64,000 bases of DNA from Gammaproteobacteria bacterium (GCA_022600575.1 JAHZKF010000100.1:1-64000), one strand, 5' to 3'; shown: positions 18,006 to 27,394, numbered from the stretch's first letter. The notes: a model not told the origin generated them from the sequence alone. Numbers and translations: made by a program.

Positions 18006-19472
18006 CTAGTTGCTACAATCCCCTTCTACAACACAGGGATATAAACCTTTAGAAAAGGCATAATTATTATCCGCATCAAAATTCAATGTCCAATCAAACA
18101 CGCCCCCGATATCGGGATACGAATTAGGGGCCGTATAACTACGACATGCCTCTCCTGTTCGTAAACATTGAATCGCATCTTTTACGATAGGAATAACAGC
18201 CGCAGGCGACCCATCACTGGCCCCTGAACCATTCTTCGAAGCATAACCAAGTACAACCTGTGAAGGCGTTAAAAGACTTTTATAGGGTTGAAAGTTTGAA
18301 GGCCAGTCTTCTAACAAATCAGCTGCAACAGCAACTGCTGTATCAGGATATGCTGTCAATGCATCCTCGTCACTTTCAAGAGGATAACAACGCCCATCAA
18401 GCCCCAAAACACACCCCGAGTTATAAATTTGAAAGCCCACCCAGGTAAGTGATGGAGCCGTTTGCATCACAAGTGATGCGTAATTCCCCCAAAATGAAGC
18501 AAAAGTTGCCGTGGCCGCAACATTAGCAAGCTGAGGGGCTAACGTTAGCAAACTATCTGGCGACTGTTCGTGGAAGCTATTGATAATGGTAGAAAGTGTG
18601 GCAATATCGCAGTTGGGATTATAGACCGTGCCATCACCACAACCCTCAGTTGGGTCACTAAATGACAACCCTGGATTAAGGCCTGATTCAATATCAAAAT
18701 CAAACCCATCAAGCCCATAATCAGTTACCAATTTAGCCATTGAGTCATTAAACTTCCCGATAAACTCATTCGGGCTTGCTGCAAGACTGATAGCTTGCGT
18801 AAAGCTAACCGTTGTATCAGGTATGCTCGTTGATGCACCACCAAGCGATAATAAGACTTTAACACCTACCGCATGCAACTCATCAACATACGTTTTTAAA
18901 TCAAACCCACTCACTGCCTCAATGTTAATGGTGCCGGGATCGGTTGTACTAAACAAACCAAACGCAATTAAAACATGAGTATAATGAGCTGCGACAACGT
19001 CTTCAGCCTTTGGAGGCTCTACCCAACCATATAAATAACCAATGATTCTACCGGGTGTCACGGCCAAAGCTTTTATCTTTTGAACTGAAATAGGTTGGCT
19101 TCGCGCATTCAGAGCTAGCTGAAACTCAATTTCTTCTTTTTCAACAACTCTATTTGTCCCTCTAGCAACTCTAAAAGATTGAACCGCATTGTCTTTTGCT
19201 GGAAAAAGACACCAATTATTTTGAGGGTTAACCTTACAAGCCCTATTATCACCTGAAAGAGAAAAATCAGGATGAGAGATTTGTAGCCCTGCACTATTAT
19301 AAGTAAAGCCTGGTGTTTTTGTGTGAACAATTAAAGTTCTCCCGGAACCACCATCTGCATCTTTTACAAAAGACACATACGCAAACGGTTGCACAGCAGC
19401 ATAAGCAGACAATACAAAACCACCAAAGCCCATTAAAAGCCCTAATTTTGCATACAAAAACATCTTTTTCAT
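18006..19472 (-). CDS. Secreted GH18 chitinase
   Basis: Glycoside hydrolase family 18 enzyme expected to cut beta-1,4-linked N-acetylglucosamine polymers. 488 residues. The signal peptide MKKMFLYAKLGLLMGFGGFVLSAYA is followed by a beta-rich domain to about residue 130, then the GH18 barrel. Catalytic motif YGLDGFDFDIES carries the D-x-x-D-x-D-x-E pattern intact, and KVLLSLGGAS is the typical SxGG strand. The end is DIGGVFDWTLNFD. The OMP-like gene lies 36 bp upstream on the same strand, so they may be cotranscribed. Chitin of protist cysts, arthropods or fungi is a possible target. Confidence 0.92.
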   Translation of the reverse strand: MKKMFLYAKLGLLMGFGGFVLSAYAAVQPFAYVSFVKDADGGSGRTLIVHTKTPGFTYNSAGLQISHPDFSLSGDNRACKVNPQNNWCLFPAKDNAVQSFRVARGTNRVVEKEEIEFQLALNARSQPISVQKIKALAVTPGRIIGYLYGWVEPPKAEDVVAAHYTHVLIAFGLFSTTDPGTINIEAVSGFDLKTYVDELHAVGVKVLLSLGGASTSIPDTTVSFTQAISLAASPNEFIGKFNDSMAKLVTDYGLDGFDFDIESGLNPGLSFSDPTEGCGDGTVYNPNCDIATLSTIINSFHEQSPDSLLTLAPQLANVAATATFASFWGNYASLVMQTAPSLTWVGFQIYNSGCVLGLDGRCYPLESDEDALTAYPDTAVAVAADLLEDWPSNFQPYKSLLTPSQVVLGYASKNGSGASDGSPAAVIPIVKDAIQCLRTGEACRSYTAPNSYPDIGGVFDWTLNFDADNNYAFSKGLYPCVVEGDCSN

Positions 19473-19508
19473 ATCACATTCCTATTGATAACGTTCAATT
19501 GAGTTCAA

Positions 19509-20345
19509 TCAAATTAAGATTGAACACATCAGTGCATTCGAATAAAGATTCCCTGTTTTAAGGGTTGTTTGAATCTGATCATTTAATACTTTAAATTTTC
19601 CTTCCCCCAAATAGAAAAATTGATATCCGCACTCCAGGGGTACTTTCGCAAAAAAGTCAGATATCTGTATACCAAAACCTGCCGTCGCACTAAAAGTTGT
19701 GGTGGTTTTACCTGCAAATGTTTCTGTCACTACCGGAACAACTCGACCTTCTCTCACAATAGGTCGCTGATTAAAATCACTGGTTTTCATAAAATTAGGC
19801 CCAATACCCGCATTTAAGGTTAAAGAAGTTCTTGGAACAACCAAATCAATGGTTGATTTTGCTTCAGCATAAAGGGGGTATTGTGTTGTTTTGTAATCAT
19901 AAAGCAAATTTTCATAAATGTTTTCTTGTCTTATAATGCCACCTGACTCCACAGCAGAAAGATAAAACCAATTAAGACCATAACTCATTTTCACACGCCC
20001 ATACGTGTGACCATCAACAAAATAACCAGCCCCTAAAAAATAATTAGCATCCTTAACCGAATGATCTCCAAGAAAACCACCATCAGGATTAGCATGTGAC
20101 ACGATAAAACGGTCACCAATCAAATCTCTAATATTAATAAACTGCTCACTGCTTTCATTACGCCAATAACCACCTATCTGGAATATAAAATGACCTTGGG
20201 TCAAACAACGAATATAATCTGGCTTTGATTCACTAGAATCCATTGTTCCTGCAAAAATAGTTTGAGAAAAAACGCTTAAAATAATCGAGTAACACAGTAC
20301 TTTAACAGCCTTTAATGATTTAAATTTCAATATAAAAGGCATCAT
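19509..20345 (-). CDS. Outer-membrane beta-barrel-like protein
   Basis: 278 residues from the ATG at 20345, which has GAGA about seven bases before it; a TTG at 20357 is less likely. The signal peptide includes LCYSIILSVFSQTIFA, probably cleaved before GTMDSS. The mature sequence alternates polar and aromatic residues with Gly (YFLGAGYFVDGHTYGRVKMSYGLNWFYLSAV, TTTTFSATAGFGIQISDFF) as in small beta-barrel outer-membrane proteins. Two cysteines near the ends (IRCLTQ, ECGYQ) may form a disulfide. I cannot place it in a named family. Upstream of the chitinase gene on the same strand. Confidence 0.75.
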   Translation of the reverse strand: MMPFILKFKSLKAVKVLCYSIILSVFSQTIFAGTMDSSESKPDYIRCLTQGHFIFQIGGYWRNESSEQFINIRDLIGDRFIVSHANPDGGFLGDHSVKDANYFLGAGYFVDGHTYGRVKMSYGLNWFYLSAVESGGIIRQENIYENLLYDYKTTQYPLYAEAKSTIDLVVPRTSLTLNAGIGPNFMKTSDFNQRPIVREGRVVPVVTETFAGKTTTTFSATAGFGIQISDFFAKVPLECGYQFFYLGEGKFKVLNDQIQTTLKTGNLYSNALMCSILI

Positions 20346-20379
20346 GGTTATTCTCAAGTAAATAAATGAATAACAATAA

Positions 20380-20406
20380 ACTATAGAATCAATAAAACAG
20401 TGTCAA
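20380..20406 (-). promoter_or_regulatory. Candidate promoter for the OMP-chitinase pair
   Basis: On the minus strand, a perfect TTGACA (20401-20406) is followed after 15 bp by TATAGT (20380-20385), about 35 bp before the OMP start. Spacing is shorter than ideal. Confidence 0.4.
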
Positions 20407-20501
20407 CAAACAAAAATCATTAAGCTGAATATGAAATTCGCATTTCAAATATTACTTATATATATTATTCATACTTTATACGATAAAAAAGGCTCTGTAA
20501 T

Positions 20502-22583
20502 ATGTTTAAAGTAAATGACATGATAAAAATAATACTTTACTTTTCCCCTTTTCTTTTGACTACAATAACCATTGCAGCACCTAAACAAAAAACAACAGCG
20601 CAAGCAAATCCACTTTTTGAAATTACCCTTCTTGAAAAAAACACAAATCACATTCAAATATCAGAAAAAGCAAGCAAAGATGTTGATTACCGCGTTTGTA
20701 ACCGCACCAAAATATCCCGAACCATTTCTGTTCCTAGTATCACTGGAATAGAACCCATGAATATAGGCCCTCTTTCTTGTCTTAACGAACTAAATAACGA
20801 GGTTGGCTTACATCCAAACACATGTTGTTTTTTAAAACTAAGAGTTGACCTACGTGCAAAAGCTGCTCTTAAACGTTTTTCAAGAAGTGGTAAAAATAAC
20901 TTCCCTCAAGTTCGCCACGGCGATTTTTTAGCTTCCCAGGCCTCCAGTACCGATGCCCTAACCGTTACAGAAACAACCTCTGTTGAACCGCCTATAGTGC
21001 TATCAGGTCTATTTCAGACCACAGCTTCTGAAGGAAATTTCTTATACTACCCCCTAATAGAAGTAAGTACCGATAATGGAAGCTCTTGGAGTGTGTCCAG
21101 CTCAACAACAAGCCCATCTACAACGCCTCCTTTCGGTGGAGAGGTAAACAACATTTTTACAAACTCAATAAGTTGTAGCAGTAGTGGTGTGTGTGTTGTT
21201 CCAGGCGCTTATAACCCTCAGGGTAGTGATAACACGAATCCTTTTTTAGCGGTTACACTTAATGCTGGAAGTACTTGGTTCTCTCCTATGGCTATCACAA
21301 ACCCAGCAATAACACCTTCATATGAAGCAGAGTATGCATTTACCGGGTTACTTAGTTCCAGTTGTACAACTTCATTTTGTGCTGCTACAGGAAATTATTT
21401 TGGACAATATAATGGCGCTGTGATAAACCTTCCTTTAACCGCAATCGGTACCAATAATAATGGCACTTGGTCTTGGCAGTATCTTTCAGGAACAGAAAAT
21501 TTACGTGAAATAGAGCCTGCATATTCATCATATGCTTTTTCTAGCTCTTTCTCTAACAGAACAAGTTGCCTTGACTCATCGACCAGTAGTACCAGCTCAT
21601 TTTGTATCAATGCAGCTCAATATGAAAGTAACAATATTATTTATCCTTTAATATCTGTTATCAGCAACGCTACTGGCTCATGGATTCAAAATTATGTTAA
21701 AACCAGCAGTTATATTAATTCAATCCCTAACTATGCTTCTTTTCAATTTAATGATTTAAATGGAGCATCCTGTACCAATGAAAACTATTGCTTCGTTATC
21801 GGTAATTATGAGGATACCTCAGGGCACACTAACCCTCTATTACTACAAAGCGCTGATGCCTCTGATGTGACTAGCGCTTGGACTTATCCTGCTGGTATTA
21901 GCACCAGCAATATAACACCTGCATTTGTATCTGATGGCTCTTTAAATGACGCCAGTTGCAGCGGAAACATTTGTATTGCTGCAGGAAGCTTTATAGGAAA
22001 CTATACCAATGCTGCTGGCGTTACTGCTCATACCGAGCTTCCCTTAGTTACACTCACTAATAATGCAGGCACCACTTGGAACTATCAAACTGATATTACC
22101 TCATCAACAATATTACCGGATTCATTTGTATCTGATGGTACGTTGACAGGTACAAGTTGTAGTGGAAGCAGTCCTGTTGTTTGTGTGGCTGTAGGTAGCT
22201 TTATAGGTAACTATACCAATAGTGTAGGTATTACTGTAGAGACGCAGCTCCCCTTAATTGCACTCACCGGTAATGCCGCTGGTACTTCTGGCACGACAAC
22301 CTGGCGTTACCCAGAACAATCTTATTTGGCCAATATAGATGGCTTTATTAAAGGCTCTTTAAGTGCTGTAAGCTGTAATAACAACGGTGAAGTTTGTGTC
22401 GCAGCAGGTAGTTACACAGCAGAAAAAACAACTAGTACCGGCCATCCTACGATAAGCGAATATCCTTTAGCTCTCATCAGTACAGACGGAGGAAGTTCTT
22501 GGGTTTATAACTCTGCTGTCATCCCTTCTGCTTCATTAGGCGCAACAGCATCTTCTTTCAACAGTGCGGCAAGCTCATCATAA
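20502..22583 (+). CDS. Large secreted Asp-box repeat protein, probable beta-propeller
   Basis: 693 residues. Residues 1-26 look like a signal peptide (IILYFSPFLLTTITIAAPK). Residues 35-125 are a Cys-containing N-terminal domain (VCNRTK, LSCLNE, NTCCFLK). From about residue 150 there are repeating blocks: SC....(V)C(V/I)A.G.Y (about seven copies, for example SSSGVCVVPGAY, SGNICIAAGSF, NGEVCVAAGSY), each followed by a strand and an Asp-box-like S.D.GSSW (for example VSTDNGSSW, TLNAGSTW, STDGGSSW). This suggests a propeller with a disulfide per blade. It is very rich in S and T, including a low-complexity end. No catalytic motif is evident. Similar repeat proteins are common in Legionellales genomes (from memory). 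Confidence 0.8.
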   Translation: MFKVNDMIKIILYFSPFLLTTITIAAPKQKTTAQANPLFEITLLEKNTNHIQISEKASKDVDYRVCNRTKISRTISVPSITGIEPMNIGPLSCLNELNNEVGLHPNTCCFLKLRVDLRAKAALKRFSRSGKNNFPQVRHGDFLASQASSTDALTVTETTSVEPPIVLSGLFQTTASEGNFLYYPLIEVSTDNGSSWSVSSSTTSPSTTPPFGGEVNNIFTNSISCSSSGVCVVPGAYNPQGSDNTNPFLAVTLNAGSTWFSPMAITNPAITPSYEAEYAFTGLLSSSCTTSFCAATGNYFGQYNGAVINLPLTAIGTNNNGTWSWQYLSGTENLREIEPAYSSYAFSSSFSNRTSCLDSSTSSTSSFCINAAQYESNNIIYPLISVISNATGSWIQNYVKTSSYINSIPNYASFQFNDLNGASCTNENYCFVIGNYEDTSGHTNPLLLQSADASDVTSAWTYPAGISTSNITPAFVSDGSLNDASCSGNICIAAGSFIGNYTNAAGVTAHTELPLVTLTNNAGTTWNYQTDITSSTILPDSFVSDGTLTGTSCSGSSPVVCVAVGSFIGNYTNSVGITVETQLPLIALTGNAAGTSGTTTWRYPEQSYLANIDGFIKGSLSAVSCNNNGEVCVAAGSYTAEKTTSTGHPTISEYPLALISTDGGSSWVYNSAVIPSASLGATASSFNSAASSS

Positions 22584-22595
22584 TACTTATAAGGT

Positions 22596-22654
22596 ATAAA
22601 GCCTTGGGAAGCCTCGTTAGAGGCTGTTATCTTCCCTACATACCCTGGCTTTAT
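22596..22654. repeat. Nested palindrome downstream of the Asp-box gene
   Basis: Three nested inverted arms share one centre: ATAAAGCC/GGCTTTAT, GGGAAG/CTTCCC and GCCTC/GAGGC. It is too long for a standard terminator and lacks a terminal T-run. It may be an RNA hairpin ending the upstream transcript or a repeat element. Confidence 0.5.
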
Positions 22655-22712
22655 GCCTGAGCGATCCTCACTTTTTTCATGAGAATGATTTTATTCAAAT
22701 AACACACAAAAT

Positions 22713-22738
22713 GCCGTCGTTGCGAACGTAGCGACGGC
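22713..22738. repeat. Short REP-like palindrome (GCCGTCG/CGACGGC)
   Basis: Arms GCCGTCG and CGACGGC flank TTGCGAACGTAG. The core resembles the TTGCGA.GAACGTAG repeats near 61.3 and 62.4 kb, so it probably belongs to the same dispersed family. The surrounding 22655-22865 shows no gene. Confidence 0.5.
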
Positions 22739-22865
22739 AAAATAAAGGCTGGCAATTAAAAGTAATCTTAAAAATAGCAGCATCTAAAAAAGTGACCATC
22801 TCTCAGGAATAAATCAGGCCACGTAGACCGACAGATGAGTTGCCAGCAGCCCCTAAAAAAATCTC

Positions 22866-22906
22866 AAAAAAAAACCGGCCACTCCTAAATCAATAAGAAT
22901 GGCCGG
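22866..22906 (-). terminator. Rho-independent terminator of the rpsF-rplI operon
   Basis: On the minus strand, CCGGCCA...TGGCCGG forms a GC-rich stem (22875-22906) followed by an uninterrupted run of nine Ts, 21 bp beyond the rplI stop codon. Confidence 0.85.
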
Positions 22907-22927
22907 CTGGGGATATACTAAAGCGTT

Positions 22928-23380
22928 TTACTTCTCTTTAGTTACCACTGAGATTTGTAAATTTGCGCTTACTTCGCTGTGAAGCTGAAGTGCAAGTGTA
23001 TATTCACCAATTGATTGTAATGGGCCTTCTGGCATCATCACTTCACGCTTGTCTACTTCAATTGAACGAGCAGCTAAAGCTTCGCTTACTTCGGCCACAC
23101 CAATCGAACCATACAATTTACCCTCGTCAGTAGCTTGTACTTCAATCACTAAAGTTACATCATTCAATTGTGCAGCACGTTGCTCTGCTTTTGCAAATTC
23201 TTGCTGTGCTTTCTTTTCAAATTCAGCGCGACGCTTTTCGAAAACAACTTTATTTTCTGGTGTTGCAAACACGGCTTTCTTTTCTGGAATTAAAAAGTTT
23301 CGGCCATATCCTGCTTTCACATCAACCACATCACCTAAATTTCCTAAGTTTTTCACTTTATCTAACAAAATCACATGCAT
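22928..23380 (-). CDS. rplI: 50S ribosomal protein L9
   Basis: L9 of the large ribosomal subunit, 150 residues, the usual length. The N-terminal domain [32 protein letters not shown] is diagnostic, followed by the long connecting helix ([16 protein letters not shown]) and the C-terminal domain with GKLYGSIG. Last gene of the rpsF-rpsR-DUF2232-rplI operon, followed by a strong terminator. Confidence 0.98.
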   Translation of the reverse strand: MHVILLDKVKNLGNLGDVVDVKAGYGRNFLIPEKKAVFATPENKVVFEKRRAEFEKKAQQEFAKAEQRAAQLNDVTLVIEVQATDEGKLYGSIGVAEVSEALAARSIEVDKREVMMPEGPLQSIGEYTLALQLHSEVSANLQISVVTKEK

Positions 23381-23392
23381 GTCATGCCCTCT

Positions 23393-24304
23393 TTACGTTG
23401 CTTTCCCAGCCTTTGCTGACAGGTATAAGCGAAAATTAAATAAACTATCAAATGCTCCAAGCAAAACATAGAGCGGTAAAATAACCCAAGATAAAAATAT
23501 CATAGGAACAATCAGTAATAGCATTAATGCAAGTGGCCGTAGGTTTGAAAACGCATAAGCACAGAGACTTAAACCAGCCAGTATGAAATAAAACAACACC
23601 AGTGGTAAGCTATTAATACCTAAAAAACGCTCAAAATAAACGGCGACGAGTAATATCATTAACACAGCAAAGCTCGTTTTATCTCCTCGGAAGTGAAGCA
23701 TTTCTTCACGAAAACCACCAGGATAAAACAACTGAGACTGAAGCGAACGTGCGAAAAGTAATGGCATGATAGCTGAGAAAACCACTGATACAGCTTGAAT
23801 CCCTAATAAACAATTAGCCAAAACAAGCGTTGAAACCCCCTGCTTTGTCCAAAATTCTAGGGCATTCGTCTGACTTGAAGCCATGGTTCGTATTGCCGTT
23901 TCCAAATGTGCATATTGTTGCAAGATAAAATCGGGAGAAAAAAACTGGATGACGGTTGTTCCTATCACCACACCGCCCAATAATACAACCGAAACAGCCC
24001 GCCAACTTGAAGTGGTCCTCAATGTGTACGCCGCCAAATAACAGGGCAATACATTAAGAAAAATCGACATCACAGCTGCTGACAGCGAAACAGTAAATAC
24101 TGACACCAGTACATACACCAAGGACACCGGTAAGAACAACTTAAAACCTGCTCTTGCACCATGACGCAAAGTAACCAAAGCCATCAACACAAGCGAAAGC
24201 CAACCCACATATGGGATGGCCGCAAGCACGGTTGCTAACAACAATGCATGTTTTTCTTGTTCAAGCGCTTGACGCACTTGTTGTTGAAAAAAACCTTTTC
24301 GCAC
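23393..24304 (-). CDS. DUF2232 (YybS-like) integral membrane protein
   Basis: 303 residues with about eight hydrophobic helices and a short cytoplasmic start (MRKGFFQQQVRQALEQEKHALL). Position between rpsR and rplI, 12 bp from rplI and 9 bp from rpsR, is the typical location of the DUF2232/YybS membrane family in many gammaproteobacteria. Function is unknown. It would be expressed with the ribosomal genes. No catalytic motif is visible. Confidence 0.8.
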   Translation of the reverse strand: MRKGFFQQQVRQALEQEKHALLLATVLAAIPYVGWLSLVLMALVTLRHGARAGFKLFLPVSLVYVLVSVFTVSLSAAVMSIFLNVLPCYLAAYTLRTTSSWRAVSVVLLGGVVIGTTVIQFFSPDFILQQYAHLETAIRTMASSQTNALEFWTKQGVSTLVLANCLLGIQAVSVVFSAIMPLLFARSLQSQLFYPGGFREEMLHFRGDKTSFAVLMILLVAVYFERFLGINSLPLVLFYFILAGLSLCAYAFSNLRPLALMLLLIVPMIFLSWVILPLYVLLGAFDSLFNFRLYLSAKAGKAT

Positions 24305-24313
24305 AATCTTTAC

Positions 24314-24541
24314 CTATTTGTGGCTATCGCAATAAGGCAGAAGCGCCAAAAAACGTGCCAATTTAATTGCACGCGTAATTTGACGTTGCATGCCTGCAGG
24401 TACACCTGTAATCCGGCTGGGAACAATTTTTCCACTTTCCGAAACAAAACCTTTTAGCAAACCAATATCTTTATAATCAACCCCTGTTACAGCATCAACT
24501 GTAGGGCGGGCCATTTTTTTACGACGGTAATATGTTGACAT
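24314..24541 (-). CDS. rpsR: 30S ribosomal protein S18
   Basis: Small-subunit protein S18, 75 residues, normal length. Hallmarks: YYRRKK at the start, [25 protein letters not shown] in the middle and [15 protein letters not shown] at the end. It forms a heterodimer with S6, whose gene lies 14 bp upstream. Confidence 0.98.
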   Translation of the reverse strand: MSTYYRRKKMARPTVDAVTGVDYKDIGLLKGFVSESGKIVPSRITGVPAGMQRQITRAIKLARFLALLPYCDSHK

Positions 24542-24555
24542 ATTAAATTCTCCCT

Positions 24556-24906
24556 TTATGCATCACGCGCATCGCGAGTTTCGCGTGCATCTTTTTTAAT
24601 CATTGCAGACTCTTCTGTAACCGCTGCTTTACGGGTAATAATTAAGTGTCTTAAAACAGCATCGTTATACTTAAGCGTTGATTTAAGTTCATCGAGAGCT
24701 TCTTGGTTACACTCAATGTTCAACAAAAGATAATGTGCTTTATGCAAATCATTAATGGGGTACGCAAGTGGTCTTCTGCCCCAATCTTCATTACGATGAA
24801 CAACGCCTGCATGTTTTGAAAGAATGGCAAGATAACGCTCAAGCATGTTAGGTACTTGTTCGCTTCTGTCAGGGTGAATCATGAACACGATTTCATAGTG
24901 TCTCAT
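24556..24906 (-). CDS. rpsF: 30S ribosomal protein S6
   Basis: Small-subunit protein S6, 116 residues from the ATG at 24906, which has a strong AGGAG six bases before it. The longer frame to 24978 is the mRNA leader and not coding. Core motifs [28 protein letters not shown] and HYLLLNIE are typical. The C-terminal tail ([14 protein letters not shown]) is charged. First gene of the S6-S18-L9 operon. Confidence 0.97.
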   Translation of the reverse strand: MRHYEIVFMIHPDRSEQVPNMLERYLAILSKHAGVVHRNEDWGRRPLAYPINDLHKAHYLLLNIECNQEALDELKSTLKYNDAVLRHLIITRKAAVTEESAMIKKDARETRDARDA

Positions 24907-24978
24907 GTGATCTCCTTTAGGGTTAAAGCCTCCGCTGATCACGACATCTGCGTAAGGCAAGGTTATATAAGCGGGCAC

Positions 24979-25007
24979 ATGATAACCGAACTAACATCAA
25001 GAATCAA
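24979..25007 (-). promoter_or_regulatory. Promoter of the rpsF operon
   Basis: Minus strand: TTGATT (25002-25007), 17-bp spacer, TATCAT (24979-24984), about 72 bp upstream of rpsF. The resulting leader ends with GTGATC...GATCAC arms that enclose the rpsF Shine-Dalgarno sequence. Confidence 0.6.
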
Positions 25008-25033
25008 TGAAACTGTAAGCGCTAGCGAGATTT

Positions 25034-25402
25034 TTATGGGGCTGACCCGGAACGTAAAGATAATAAATTATGTAATACATCATACAGTTTTGAAAGGCCT
25101 TCTTCAGGTAAGTAAATCTTTAACAGTTTATCTACTTCTTCTCCTCTTAACAGTCTATACTCCTCCTCCTCCTCCGACTCCAATCTCATACATGCCTGAA
25201 CTGTGATGCCGTTTTCTTCCAGCTTCTCTTGAAGCTCTTCCATCTCCTCTTGGCTTATCGACACTTCAAAATGGTCAATATCCGCCTCACACTCAAAGGA
25301 CGTGGCACCCACCACTTGAACAGAAGAACCGGAAGTAGAGCTAAAGTTAGAAAAAGCATCTAAAACTTCTTCTATTTGCTCTTCAAATGTAATATCTACC
25401 AT
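25034..25402 (-). CDS. Small highly acidic protein, unknown
   Basis: 122 residues from the ATG at 25402 (GAGAGA six bases upstream); a longer in-frame start at 25462 is possible but overlaps the antiporter gene. The sequence is strongly acidic, with FEEQIEEVLDAF at the start, QEEMEELQEKLEENG as a probable coiled helix and LESEEEEEYRLLRGEE. The end is DVLHNLLSLRSGSAP. I recognise no family. Clustered glutamates near the C-terminal half resemble the E-block signals of Dot/Icm substrates, but that is a weak indicator. Confidence 0.65.
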   Translation of the reverse strand: MVDITFEEQIEEVLDAFSNFSSTSGSSVQVVGATSFECEADIDHFEVSISQEEMEELQEKLEENGITVQACMRLESEEEEEYRLLRGEEVDKLLKIYLPEEGLSKLYDVLHNLLSLRSGSAP

Positions 25403-25448
25403 ATTATTTCTCTCTCGTAGCTTAAATTTTAAATTGATAAAAAAGTTA

Positions 25449-26636
25449 TTAATGGCAATCAAAATTTTTCTGCTTTAATCGACTGAGACCAAGAACAGGA
25501 AAAATGAGAACAGATAAAACGCCCGCACCAACCAGTGCTACGGCATTAACAGACAATATTTTACCACTCATGCTACCAAGATGAGTCATCACGACAATTA
25601 AAGGCAATCCAGTCGCCGAAAAACAAATCAAGGCTTGTTGTTCCACTTTTTCTATCTCATGACGGAAAAATATAAAAACAGGCACCGCACGAACAATTAA
25701 CAAACAAACAAAGAAAAAAAGCACGCGACTGATAGCATCAAACGAAGCAAGCGTTTGAATATCAAACCTCAAACCACTTACAATAAAAAATAACGGAATA
25801 ATAAAGCTATACCCAACTGCTTTTAATTTACTATCAACTGTTTCTCTATCTTTTTCTGCAATAAAAAGCTGGACAATAATACCTGCGGAAAAAGCACCCA
25901 TCAGAACATTCAACTTCAGGGTGATTGCTAAACAAACAAGGCAAAAAATTAAAAAGATTGAAATCCTAATAGGAAGCTGACTACTTAAATTAAGATGATT
26001 ACTAATAAATTGACTCGATTTCCATTTCTTCATTTTCGCCACAAATACAGCTGAAATGACAGTGAATGTAATAAAAAATACAAGAAATAACACCGTCACT
26101 TCCGGTTTTGCCTCAGTAAATAAAAGAGAAATAATAACAATAGGTGCAAACTGGCTTATTGCTCCCATTGCCAATACAAATACCCCAAATTTTGACACTA
26201 GGTTTTGGCTATCTTGTAATATTGGGAGTAATGCACCAAGTGCTGTTGTTGTCAGTGCAAGCGCAATGATACCCCTTTCCAAGGTTAAATCCATACTGGC
26301 CACTAGAGCCAGTGCAATCAATAGCGACACAAGCCAGCTAATACACGCTAAAAAAAGTGGTCTGCCTCTTATTTTTTGAAGATCAATATTTAATCCTGCA
26401 AGAAAAATAAGAAAGATAAGCCCAACTGTGGAAAGCCCATTTAGCCTAGGATCTAACTGAACAAGATCTAATATTTGAGGACCTATAATAATACCAAGCA
26501 TCAGTTCAAATACGATGGACGGCACAAAAATCCATTTTATTTTTTCTGAAAGAATAGGGGCTATTACCGATGCTAAACTAATAATTAAAAGCTTTACTAC
26601 TAAGAGCTGTCGCAAAACATCAATCATATGAGCCAT
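25449..26636 (-). CDS. Cation:proton antiporter (CPA2, KefB-like membrane domain)
   Basis: Inner-membrane Na+/K+:H+ exchanger of the monovalent cation:proton antiporter-2 family. About 395 residues, all membrane domain, about 12 helices, and no C-terminal TrkA-N/RCK domain. Motifs: FVPSIVFELMLGIIIGP, STVGLIFLIFLAGLNIDL (membrane aspartate) and PLFFIVSGLRFD. The start is uncertain among the ATGs at 26636 and 26627; a TTG at 26642 is less likely. It lies just upstream of the acidic-protein gene on the same strand. Confidence 0.88.
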   Translation of the reverse strand: MAHMIDVLRQLLVVKLLIISLASVIAPILSEKIKWIFVPSIVFELMLGIIIGPQILDLVQLDPRLNGLSTVGLIFLIFLAGLNIDLQKIRGRPLFLACISWLVSLLIALALVASMDLTLERGIIALALTTTALGALLPILQDSQNLVSKFGVFVLAMGAISQFAPIVIISLLFTEAKPEVTVLFLVFFITFTVISAVFVAKMKKWKSSQFISNHLNLSSQLPIRISIFLIFCLVCLAITLKLNVLMGAFSAGIIVQLFIAEKDRETVDSKLKAVGYSFIIPLFFIVSGLRFDIQTLASFDAISRVLFFFVCLLIVRAVPVFIFFRHEIEKVEQQALICFSATGLPLIVVMTHLGSMSGKILSVNAVALVGAGVLSVLIFPVLGLSRLKQKNFDCH

Positions 26637-26671
26637 CAGCAATATCCATATTAGAAAATCATTATTTTGGT

Positions 26672-27394
26672 CTACTCAGCAAATGCTGCGTTACTATAGA
26701 CCTCTTGTACATCATCCAAATCCTCTAAAAAATCAATTAATTTTTCGAGTGTTTCTAATTGCTCAGGCTTTAACTCAACAGCTGTTTGTGCGCGCATGGT
26801 CAAATGCGACTGATCCACTTCGAACCCTGCAGCCGCCAATGCTGACAGTATTGTGTGATAACCATCTGGCGGCGTAATCACTTCAAGCTGCTCTCCATCT
26901 AAAATCACATCTTCAGCACCTGCTTCAATCGCAACATCCATTGCTTTTTCATGATCAGGTGTGGAAACCAATAATATTTCGCCTTGCTTATCAAACAAAT
27001 ATGCAACAGAGCCATCGGTTCCTAAATTTCCACCATATTTTGTAAATGCGTGACGTACCTCCGATACCGTTCGATTTTTGTTATCTGATAAACAATCCAC
27101 CAAAATAGCAACACCACCAGGCCCATATCCTTCGTAACGCATAACAATCATATCAGCGCCATCTAAACCACCAGCACCACGCTTAATCGCATTATCAATG
27201 GTGTCACGCTTCATATTAGCCTTCAATGCTTTTAAAACAGCATCTCTAAGCCGTGCATTTCCTGCTTCATCAGCCCCACCTTCACGTGCTGCAACTGAAA
27301 TTTCACGTATTAATTTTGTAAAAATTTTTCCGCGCTTAGCATCTTGTGCTCCTTTTCTATGACGAATATTTGCCCATTTACTATGTCCAGCCAC
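26672..27394 (-). CDS. yebC: YebC/PmpR family regulatory/translation factor
   Basis: 240-residue cytoplasmic protein of the YebC/TACO1 family, which acts as a transcription regulator or relieves ribosome stalling depending on the member. The N-terminus MAGHSKWANIRHRKGAQDAKRGKIFTKL is diagnostic, and the middle contains YEGYGPGGVAILVDCLSDNKNR. Upstream and divergent from hmgA; the ruvC/ruvA partners usual in many genomes are absent here. Confidence 0.97.
   Translation of the reverse strand: MAGHSKWANIRHRKGAQDAKRGKIFTKLIREISVAAREGGADEAGNARLRDAVLKALKANMKRDTIDNAIKRGAGGLDGADMIVMRYEGYGPGGVAILVDCLSDNKNRTVSEVRHAFTKYGGNLGTDGSVAYLFDKQGEILLVSTPDHEKAMDVAIEAGAEDVILDGEQLEVITPPDGYHTILSALAAAGFEVDQSHLTMRAQTAVELKPEQLETLEKLIDFLEDLDDVQEVYSNAAFAE

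Noticed and set aside
23049..23471. Plus-strand ORFs over rplI
   Set aside because: Shadows of ribosomal protein L9.
24907..24978. N-terminal extension of rpsF by 24 residues
   Set aside because: The strong ribosome-binding site is at the ATG at 24906, and S6 proteins start with MRHYE; the extension is the leader.
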